A stretch of DNA of 9,726 nucleotides from a bacterium. Lineage in GTDB: Bacteria > Blakebacterota > Blakebacteria > Blakebacterales > Blakebacteraceae. Location: positions 1 to 9,726 of the forward strand of contig JALGVQ010000107.1 in the NCBI GenBank assembly GCA_025774615.1, given 5' to 3'. This document shows positions 1 through 5,712 of this stretch, in pieces (the stretch's first letter is position 1; every line of letters starts with the position of its first letter). Made by a program: the position numbers and the translations under genes. The notes under the pieces were generated by a model. The model did no database searches, was not told the DNA's origin, and saw only the letters and a program-made list of their open reading frames with translations.

Positions 1-1830
1 AATGGATCAGCCACACTCGGTGGACGCCGCTGGGAAGTAGTGGATACACCGGGGATCAACACACTGATCCCCCAGTCGGAGGATGAGCAGGTCTCACGCG
101 ATATCCTGCTGAAGAATCAGCAGGAGGTGGTCCTCCAGGTGGGGGATATGAAGAACCTGCGCCGGGTCCTTCTAGTGACACTTCAGCTGGCTGAGATGCA
201 GGTTCCCTTCCTGCTCGATCTCAACATGCTGGACGAGGCGAGGACCGCCGGAATCGCTGTCGATACTGCAAAACTCTCTTCCATCATCGGTGTACCGGTG
301 GTCGCCACGGTAGCGACACGGAAAAAGGGGATCTCATCCCTGGTTGATGCCATCGCGTCCGCGGACCGGAGCGACTGGCAATGTACCTATCCCCCCAGCA
401 TCGAGCGGGCGGTGAAGAAGGTGGAGCTGATGCTCCCCGAAGAACTGTCGATCAGCCGGAGATCGCTCGCGCTGATGCTTCTTGCGGGTGATGAAACGCT
501 CATCCCCTGGCTGAAAGAACATGTTGAAAGCGCCGAGATACAGCGCCTCGACGAGATCATCCTTCGCCTCAACCGTGAGTTCGCCGCGGGACCACGGATA
601 GCTATAAACAGGGCCCGCATGGCGGCCGTGGATAGGGTACTGGCAGAGGTCTTCGATGTCAGGGCTCCCTCGGCAGCTCCTGCCTGGCTTACCACCATCG
701 GCGACCTGTCGACCCATCCGATCTGGGGAATACCCTTCCTGCTGGTGACGCTGGTGATCGCCTTTTTCATGGTGGGAGTTGTCGGTGCGGGGATGCTGGT
801 CGACTGGTTCGAGGGAGTGTTCTTCGAGGCGTGGCTGAATCCTCTTGCTACAAGTGTGGTAGATGCGGTTCTGCCGATACCCCTTGTGCACGACCTCCTG
901 GTCGGGGAATACGGCCTGATCACCATGGCCCTGACCTACGCGGTAGCCATCGTACTGCCCATCGTCGGCACCTTCTTCATTTTCTTCTCGATTCTCGAGG
1001 ATTCCGGATATATGCCTCGTCTCGCGGTCATGGCGAACCGGACCCTGCGGAAGATGGGTTTGAGCGGGAAAGCTGTATTGCCGCTGACGCTCGGTCTCGG
1101 CTGTGACACGATGGCAACAATGACTGCCAGGATCATGGAGACGAAGAAGGAGCGGGTCATCGTCACGCTTCTGCTGGCCCTCGCTGTGCCCTGTTCGGCT
1201 CAGCTGGGAGTGATCCTCGGAATGCTCGGCGGAATGGGGCCGGTCGCGATGGCGATCTGGATAGTGCTGGAAATCGGGGTGATCCTCTTTGTCGGCTGGC
1301 TGTTCAGCAGACTCTACCCGGGTGACCGGAGTGACTTCCTCCTCGAACTCCCTCCCATAAGGGTTCCCCGGATCGGCAACATCCTGGTCAAAACCCTTGC
1401 CAGGATCGAATGGTATCTGAAAGAGGCAGTTCCTCTTTTCATTGCTGGAACCTTCATACTCTTCATACTCGACAGACTCAATCTTCTCGTCGTGATCGAA
1501 CGATTCGCGAGCCCGGTCATCCAGAGCGCCCTCGGCCTGCCGGCTGAGGCGACGCAGGCATTCCTCATCGGATTCCTGAGGCGCGATTACGGCGCCGCCG
1601 GTCTCTTCGACCTCTACCAGGGTGGAGATCTCGACCCGATCCAGGCGCTGGTGGCGCTCATCGTCATTACCCTTTTCATGCCCTGCATCGCGAATCTGCT
1701 TATGATCATCAAGGAGCGGGGCCTGAAGACCGCGCTCTGGATGAGTGCCTTCATCATGCCATTTGCGCTCATCGTCGGCACGATGATGAATTACCTTCTG
1801 CGTCTTCTCGGGGAGGGGTTCATTTCATGA
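1..1830 (+). CDS. feoB: Ferrous iron transporter FeoB (5'-partial, N-terminus outside window)
   Basis: FeoB is the inner-membrane Fe(II) transporter, with a cytosolic N-terminal GTPase domain followed by a polytopic membrane domain. The frame is open from base 1, so the gene starts upstream; the GTG at 40 is only an internal valine codon of VVDTPG. Visible GTPase motifs are G3 DTPG (43-54), G4 NMLD (223-234) and a G5-like VATRKKGI (310-333); G1 (P-loop) and G2 are missing at the window edge. A helical linker leads into membrane segments from about 720. Gate motif 1 reads GLGCDTMATMTAR (from 1093), followed by AVPCSAQLGVI (PCS around 1189-1197). Gate motif 2 is FMPCIANLLMIIKERG (from 1675). 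The conserved gate cysteines are present in both halves, so the protein looks functional. About 609 codons are seen; by comparison with the family perhaps 50-60 residues are missing. The stop overlaps the next gene as ATGA. Identification is secure; regulation lies upstream and cannot be seen. Confidence 0.96.
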   Translation, partial: NGSATLGGRRWEVVDTPGINTLIPQSEDEQVSRDILLKNQQEVVLQVGDMKNLRRVLLVTLQLAEMQVPFLLDLNMLDEARTAGIAVDTAKLSSIIGVPVVATVATRKKGISSLVDAIASADRSDWQCTYPPSIERAVKKVELMLPEELSISRRSLALMLLAGDETLIPWLKEHVESAEIQRLDEIILRLNREFAAGPRIAINRARMAAVDRVLAEVFDVRAPSAAPAWLTTIGDLSTHPIWGIPFLLVTLVIAFFMVGVVGAGMLVDWFEGVFFEAWLNPLATSVVDAVLPIPLVHDLLVGEYGLITMALTYAVAIVLPIVGTFFIFFSILEDSGYMPRLAVMANRTLRKMGLSGKAVLPLTLGLGCDTMATMTARIMETKKERVIVTLLLALAVPCSAQLGVILGMLGGMGPVAMAIWIVLEIGVILFVGWLFSRLYPGDRSDFLLELPPIRVPRIGNILVKTLARIEWYLKEAVPLFIAGTFILFILDRLNLLVVIERFASPVIQSALGLPAEATQAFLIGFLRRDYGAAGLFDLYQGGDLDPIQALVALIVITLFMPCIANLLMIIKERGLKTALWMSAFIMPFALIVGTMMNYLLRLLGEGFIS

Positions 1831-2042
1831 CGACCTGTCCCCTGTGCGGCAACAGCTTTGATGAAGAGGATGGCGGAGCCTGCACATCCTGTCCGTTGGG
1901 CAAGGAGTGCGGCACGATCTGCTGTCCCAACTGCGGGTACCAGTTCGTCGAGCGCTCATGGATCGTGGACAGGTGGAGAGCCGTAAAGCACACACTCACA
2001 TCAGGCAGGAGTAATAGAGGGAGCAGGGCTGATGGTGCATAG
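1827..2042 (+). CDS. Small eight-cysteine protein coupled to feoB
   Basis: This 71-residue protein has eight cysteines in its first 36 residues (C4, C7, C19, C22, C28, C32, C33, C36), arranged as CPLC, CTSC, C28 and CCPNCGY. The pattern resembles a double zinc-ribbon or a small Fe-S/metal-binding knuckle. No signal peptide or membrane segment is visible; the C-terminal half is basic and Trp/Arg-containing (SWIVDRWRAVKHTLTSGRSNRG). The start is supported by a GGGGAGGGG ribosome site 7 nt upstream and by the ATGA overlap with the feoB stop. It overlaps the following regulator by 11 nt, so it sits inside a coupled feo operon. It differs from the known FeoB-associated Cys-rich membrane protein family, which has an N-terminal membrane helix. 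A FeoC-like accessory role, metal relay or redox sensing near FeoB is inference from position only. That the gene is real is likely; its function is unknown. Confidence 0.82.
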   Translation: MTTCPLCGNSFDEEDGGACTSCPLGKECGTICCPNCGYQFVERSWIVDRWRAVKHTLTSGRSNRGSRADGA

Positions 2043-2721
2043 ATTCGGTTTCAATGCCTGGCAGACGCCGGATGAACGGGAACGTGAACACCTCCTCCAT
2101 CTGCTCTGGAATCTCGAGGAGGAGGGGGACCAGCGGCTGGAGACTGTTATTAAACGATGGATCCAGAATGACGATCCTGAACCGATCATCAAGATGGCGA
2201 CTGAAGAGGGGCTTGTAATCGCGGATGATCAGCATCTGCGGCTTACCGATAAGGGAAGAGAACAGGCAACAGACCTCGTGCGTCGATTCCGTCTGGCTGA
2301 ATGCCTCTTCAGTGAAGTCTTCCTGCTGGAAGAGATGCAGTACGAGAAGAGCGCCTGCGAGTTCGAGCACATCCTCACACCTGAGGTGACTGACAGTGTC
2401 TGCACCCTTCTGGGTCATCCTCCCATGTGCCCGCATGGGCGACCGATACCCAGGGGTGCATGCTGTCTGAAATTCAGCTCTGACGTGAAACCGATCGTCG
2501 TGAGGCTCTCAGACCTCAGTCCGGGTGATATCGCCAAGGTGGTCTTCATCACCTTCACCCGCTCGAAGCATCTCGACAAGCTCGACACGATCGGCCTCAC
2601 ACCGGGAGCGATGGTGAAACTCCATCAGCGTCAGCCCTCATTCATCCTCGATCTCGGCGAGACCCAGATAGCTATCGATCGGGAGATGGCTCACGAGATA
2701 TTCGTGAAGAAGATGGGGTGA
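2032..2721 (+). CDS. DtxR/MntR-family metal-dependent regulator with C-terminal FeoA-like domain
   Basis: The protein has 229 residues. Residues about 14-85 form a winged-helix region ending in LRLTDKGREQA, the wing and helix typical of DtxR proteins. Residues about 86-145 form the metal-binding/dimerisation domain with CEFEH (C109, E112, H113), matching the C-x-x-E-H ligand motif of DtxR/IdeR, followed by GHPPMCPHGRPIP, matching the conserved S/CP-x-G-x-PIP turn. Residues about 155-229 are a FeoA/SH3-like barrel (LSDLSPGDIAKVVFI ... LDTIGLTPGAMVKL ... IAIDREMAHEIFVK). Known family members sense Fe(II) or Mn(II) and control uptake genes; here the target is probably its own feo operon (inference). 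Two features are odd. The segment that should be the DNA-recognition helix reads NDDPEPIIKMATEEGLV, acidic and proline-containing. There are also extra cysteines (C124, C133, C144, C145) around the metal site. The start is supported by AGAGGGAG 8 nt upstream and by an 11-nt overlap with the Cys-rich gene. Confidence 0.88.
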   Translation: MVHRFGFNAWQTPDEREREHLLHLLWNLEEEGDQRLETVIKRWIQNDDPEPIIKMATEEGLVIADDQHLRLTDKGREQATDLVRRFRLAECLFSEVFLLEEMQYEKSACEFEHILTPEVTDSVCTLLGHPPMCPHGRPIPRGACCLKFSSDVKPIVVRLSDLSPGDIAKVVFITFTRSKHLDKLDTIGLTPGAMVKLHQRQPSFILDLGETQIAIDREMAHEIFVKKMG

Positions 2722-2745
2722 CCTCACCTTCCCTGGTAGTATGAT
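2718..2745 (+). promoter_or_regulatory. Putative sigma70-type promoter before the carboxyltransferase gene
   Basis: A -35-like GTGACC (2718-2723, four of six matches to TTGACA) and a strong -10 TATGAT (2740-2745, five of six) are separated by 16 nt. The -35 box overlaps the stop of the regulator gene. Predicted transcription start is near 2752, giving a leader of about 110 nt to the preferred ATG at 2863. No terminator was seen between the regulator and this promoter, so read-through from the feo operon is possible. This is prediction by eye only. Confidence 0.45.
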
Positions 2746-2755
2746 GGTAGTATGA
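2734..2755 (+). repeat. Perfect 11-bp tandem duplication over the -10 region
   Basis: TGGTAGTATGA occurs twice head to tail (2734-2744 and 2745-2755) with no mismatch and no spacer. The first copy spans most of the -10 TATGAT; the second contains the ATG at 2752 that opens the longest version of the downstream reading frame. It could be a duplicated extended -10 or a paired protein-binding site. Its 9-bp core TGGTAGTAT appears once more at 9702-9710 beside another promoter-like element. Confidence 0.7.
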
Positions 2756-2761
2756 CAGCAT

Positions 2762-2777
2762 CCGGTCTGAGGACCGG
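2762..2777. repeat. Inverted repeat CCGGTC-N4-GACCGG in leader
   Basis: Perfect 6-bp arms, CCGGTC (2762-2767) and GACCGG (2772-2777), are separated by TGAG. In RNA this gives a GC-rich hairpin just downstream of the predicted transcription start. There is no T-tract, so it is not a terminator. It may stabilise the leader or form an operator half together with the next palindrome; its function is not established. Confidence 0.5.
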
Positions 2778-2785
2778 CACCAGTG

Positions 2786-2807
2786 TCATGCAACGGTTGT
2801 TGCATGA
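2786..2807. promoter_or_regulatory. Operator-like 9-4-9 palindrome
   Basis: Perfect 9-bp arms TCATGCAAC (2786-2794) and GTTGCATGA (2799-2807) flank a GGTT spacer, giving a 22-bp palindrome about 35 nt downstream of the predicted transcription start. Size and symmetry suit a dimeric HTH repressor site, for example of the TetR, MerR or GntR kind often controlling acyl-CoA metabolism genes; no specific regulator can be named. It lies in the region that would encode the optional N-terminal extension of the next protein, which argues that the stretch is leader rather than coding. Confidence 0.5.
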
Positions 2808-2862
2808 GAGGGCACCAGCGTTTGCATCGGTACCATTCCTGGAGGAGATCGAACCGGCAGCC

Positions 2863-4590
2863 ATGTCTGATTCCAGCAGAGAGAGCAACCATCCCGCGCC
2901 CGATCGTCCCGATCCGCCCCCGACCGACAATATCATCCGGACTGCCGTGGATCAGGAATCTCGCCTCACTGAACGATTCCGTGAGACCTATGAGAAAATG
3001 GTCGAACGGGTTGTAGAGATCCGAAAGAGTCAACGGCAGGTCCACCTGGGTGGTGGTGAAGCGAACATCGAGAAGCAGCACAAGAAGGGAAGACTGACTG
3101 CGCGTGAGCGGATCGACCTGCTGATCGACGAGGAGAGCAGCTTCCATGAACTGGGTGAGTTCGCAGCCTGGGACATGTACCAGGAATGGGGGGGTGCTCC
3201 TGCGGCGGGAGTGATATGCGGTCTTGGCCGGGTCGAGGGGCGACTCGTGATGATCATCGCCAACGACGCTACCGTGAAAGCGGGAGCCTTCTTCCCCATG
3301 ACTGCGAAGAAGACGATCCGCTGCCAGTACATCGCCGAACAATGCCACCTGCCGACGATCTATCTGATCGACTCCGCCGGAGTTTTCCTTCCCCTACAGG
3401 AGGATGTCTTCCCCGATCAGGATGATTTCGGTCGGGTGTTCTACCTGAACGCGCGCATGACCTCGAAGGGGATCCCCCAGATCACTGCCATCATGGGTTA
3501 CTGCGTTGCCGGTGGGGCATACCTGCCCATCATGACCGACAAGGTCCTGATGACAGAGGGTTCGGGGCTCTACATCGGCGGACCGGCTCTGGTGAAGGCG
3601 GCCATCGGACAGGAAAGCAGTCACGAGGAACTGGGGGGGGCATGGGTCCATTCGGCGATCAGCGGTACGATCGACTATCGTGAGAAGGATGACCCGGCCT
3701 GCATCACCCGTCTCCGCAGGCTGGTGGCGCAGATGGGGAACATGCAGCGCGCTCCCTTCGCGCACGTCGAGACAGTCGAACCACGTTTCGATCCCGATGA
3801 CCTGTACGGCATCTTCAAGGATGACCCGGTGCAGCAGTATGACATGAAGGAGATCATTGCAAGGATCGTCGATGACTCCGAGTTCGTGGAGTACCGGACC
3901 GACATCGGCAAGACGCTCCTCTGCGGTTACAGCCGCATCGGGGGGTGGTCTGTAGGGATCGTTGCCAACCAGCGCCTGCAGCAGAAACCGGCCCGGGGAA
4001 CAGCAGAAGTGGGGGGAGTGATCTATCCCGAGTCTGCCGAGAAGGCCGCGCGATTCATCATGGACTGCAACCAGAACCTCATACCGCTCATCTTCCTGCA
4101 TGATGTCTCGGGATTCATGGTGGGGCGTGAGGTGGAGTATGAAGGGATCATCAAGGCGGGTTCGAAGATGGTGAACGCGGTATCGAACTCGGTGGTACCG
4201 AAGATCACCGTGATCCTCGGGGGGTCACATGGAGCGGGCAATTATGCGCTCGCCGGGAAGGCATACGACCCCCGGTTCATCTTCGCGTGGCCGCCAGCCA
4301 GGTATGCGGTGATGGGTGGAGTGCAGGCGGCGAATACACTGGCGGACATCAGGGTGAGGTCGCTGGAAAAGCAGGGAAAGCAGCTCAGTGACGAGGATAA
4401 ACAGGAGATACTCGATTCGATCGCCAGTGAGTATGAACGTCAGACCGACGCCCGGTATGCGGCAGCCCGTCTCTGGGTCGATGCCATCATCGATCCGAAA
4501 GAGACGCGGTCGTGGATCATCACCGCGCTTGAAGCGGCAAGCCATCAACCCGAGTTCGAACGGTTCAACCCGGGGATACTGCAGACCTGA
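2863..4590 (+). CDS. MccB-like acyl-CoA carboxylase, carboxyltransferase (beta) subunit
   Basis: This subunit transfers CO2 from carboxybiotin to an acyl-CoA such as 3-methylcrotonyl-, propionyl- or a related CoA, in the cytoplasm. Both crotonase-fold halves are present. The N-domain has LIDSAGVFLPLQEDVFPDQ, KGIPQITAIMGYCVAGGAYLP (AGGAY oxyanion loop at 3508-3522) and IGGPALVKAAIGQ. The C-domain has FLHDVSGFMVG and ILGGSHGAGNYALAGKAYDP (oxyanion loop from 4219), then FAWPPARYAVMGGVQAA. The DSAG..LPLQ..VFPD pattern is closer to MccB than to PccB, but the substrate cannot be fixed. The frame stays open back to an ATG at 2752 (612 residues). I prefer the ATG at 2863 (MSDSSRESNHP, 575 residues), because it follows GGAGGAG, although at a long 15-nt spacing, and because the 5' stretch contains promoter and palindrome elements. 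Homology begins only near ERFRETYEKM, so the first 30-odd residues are a Pro/Ser/Asp-rich tail. No biotin carboxylase gene lies beside it. Confidence 0.9.
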   Translation: MSDSSRESNHPAPDRPDPPPTDNIIRTAVDQESRLTERFRETYEKMVERVVEIRKSQRQVHLGGGEANIEKQHKKGRLTARERIDLLIDEESSFHELGEFAAWDMYQEWGGAPAAGVICGLGRVEGRLVMIIANDATVKAGAFFPMTAKKTIRCQYIAEQCHLPTIYLIDSAGVFLPLQEDVFPDQDDFGRVFYLNARMTSKGIPQITAIMGYCVAGGAYLPIMTDKVLMTEGSGLYIGGPALVKAAIGQESSHEELGGAWVHSAISGTIDYREKDDPACITRLRRLVAQMGNMQRAPFAHVETVEPRFDPDDLYGIFKDDPVQQYDMKEIIARIVDDSEFVEYRTDIGKTLLCGYSRIGGWSVGIVANQRLQQKPARGTAEVGGVIYPESAEKAARFIMDCNQNLIPLIFLHDVSGFMVGREVEYEGIIKAGSKMVNAVSNSVVPKITVILGGSHGAGNYALAGKAYDPRFIFAWPPARYAVMGGVQAANTLADIRVRSLEKQGKQLSDEDKQEILDSIASEYERQTDARYAAARLWVDAIIDPKETRSWIITALEAASHQPEFERFNPGILQT

Positions 4591-4646
4591 ACCACACCAC
4601 GATCTGCCGCCGCTCAGCAGGCAGCGCGGGATGAAGGGCAGGGGGA

Positions 4647-5630
4647 ATGAAAGCACTGGTAACCGGCGGGGCGGGTTTTCTCGGCTCGCATCTCGTGGAG
4701 CGACTGGTATCAGAGGGCATCGAAACGATCTGTTTCGTTCGGCCTGAAGACGATCTGCGATGGATCGAAGCACTCGACATCCAACTCATATATGGTGACT
4801 GTACGGATAAGGAATCCATCCGTCCGGCACTCGACGATCCCCCCGACCTCATATTCCATCTGGCCGGTATAGCGAACGCGGAATCAGACGACATCTATCA
4901 CCGCGTCAATGCCGGAGGGACGAAGAATATCGTCGAGCTCTGCCGCGAGAGATCCATTACCCTGAAGCGGTTTGTCCTGTCATCGAGCGCATCGGTGATG
5001 GGACCGAGCAGTGGAGGACCTCCACTGGCTGAGGGTGATGACTTCAACCCCACCACCGAATACGGGCGGAGCAAAGTGGCGGCGGAAGGGTATGTCCGGG
5101 AACTGGAAGGGCATTTCCCCTGGACCATCCTCAGGCTGGGGCTGATATACGGACCGCGGGCCACCCACGGCTTCTTCCCGGTATTCAGGATGGCTGCGAG
5201 GGGATTTCTTCCCCTGACCGGAAAGATGAACGGCAACATGCTCCATGTTGATGACGCAGCCAGATGTCTCCTTCATGTTGCCCGGCACGAAGCGGCGATC
5301 GATCGGACCTATCTTGTCGGCGAGGAATCTCCAGCTTCCCTGGATGAGATCGTGGACGAGATAGTCTCCTCTGTCGGAAAGCGCGTCGTCAGGCTGACTA
5401 TCCCCTTGCCCTTACTCTATCCGGTTGCTCTGGCACTCCAGGTGGTCGGCAGACTGCGGGGTCGCGTGCCACTGCTGGACCTCCGCCGGCTCGATGACAT
5501 GCGCCACCGTGACTGGCTCATCGATTCATCCCTGATCCGGAAGGAGACGGGATTCACTCCAGAGATCGATCTTGAGACCGGGATCAGGCAGAGCGTGAAG
5601 TGGTACCGGGAGGCGGGCTGGATACGCTGA
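4647..5630 (+). CDS. NAD(P)-dependent epimerase/dehydratase-type extended SDR
   Basis: This 327-residue Rossmann-fold oxidoreductase belongs to the extended short-chain dehydrogenase family (sugar-nucleotide epimerases/dehydratases and 3-beta-HSD-like enzymes). The cofactor motif TGGAGFLG (residues 6-13) begins right at the N-terminus, followed by YGDCTD (49-54), HLAG (71-74), a serine strand LSSSASVMG (111-119) and the catalytic YGRSK (Y139, K143). LRLGLIYGPRATHGFFP and MLHVDDAARCLLHV are the usual substrate- and cofactor-side motifs of the family. The start is fixed by an AGGGGGA ribosome site directly upstream and by the position of the Rossmann motif. The gap to the carboxyltransferase is 56 nt with no terminator, so the two are probably co-transcribed. 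Substrate is unknown: a nucleotide sugar, a steroid-like compound or an acyl-linked ketone are all possible. A hydrophobic stretch (LPLLYPVALALQVVG) after residue 250 might allow membrane contact. Confidence 0.88.
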   Translation: MKALVTGGAGFLGSHLVERLVSEGIETICFVRPEDDLRWIEALDIQLIYGDCTDKESIRPALDDPPDLIFHLAGIANAESDDIYHRVNAGGTKNIVELCRERSITLKRFVLSSSASVMGPSSGGPPLAEGDDFNPTTEYGRSKVAAEGYVRELEGHFPWTILRLGLIYGPRATHGFFPVFRMAARGFLPLTGKMNGNMLHVDDAARCLLHVARHEAAIDRTYLVGEESPASLDEIVDEIVSSVGKRVVRLTIPLPLLYPVALALQVVGRLRGRVPLLDLRRLDDMRHRDWLIDSSLIRKETGFTPEIDLETGIRQSVKWYREAGWIR

Positions 5631-5648
5631 ACAACCGGTGACGATTTA

Positions 5649-5677
5649 TTGCCTCCGGATGGTATATCCCCTACAGT
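5649..5677 (+). promoter_or_regulatory. Putative promoter of the S9 peptidase gene
   Basis: TTGCCT (5649-5654) and TACAGT (5672-5677) are each four of six matches to the -35 and -10 consensus and are separated by 17 nt. A start near 5684 would give a short leader ending in a strong AAGGAGG ribosome site (5699-5705), 7 nt before the ATG. The 82-nt gap after the SDR gene holds no terminator hairpin, so this promoter may add to read-through rather than act alone. Confidence 0.35.
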
Positions 5678-5712
5678 AGCACAAACATCATGCCCAGCAA
5701 GGAGGAGGTCTC

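Noticed and set aside
40-42. GTG at 40 as the start of the first gene
   Set aside because: The frame is open to base 1 and the codon is inside the FeoB G3 motif context VVDTPG; the true start lies upstream of the window.
3394-4101. Antisense open frame (235 codons) inside the carboxyltransferase gene
   Set aside because: It is opposite strongly conserved crotonase-fold sequence and has no domain or start signal of its own.
4604-4624. Inverted repeat CTGCC / GGCAG between the carboxyltransferase and SDR genes
   Set aside because: Arms are only 5 bp with an 11-nt loop and no T-tract, so it is not a convincing terminator.
4225-4773. Antisense frame spanning the carboxyltransferase-SDR junction
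   Set aside because: It covers the ends of two well-supported genes and its protein has no recognisable family features.
5234-5250. Inverted repeat CAACATG-CTC-CATGTTG inside the SDR gene
   Set aside because: It encodes conserved residues of the SDR family motif (NMLHV) and lies mid-gene; coincidence is more likely than an operator.
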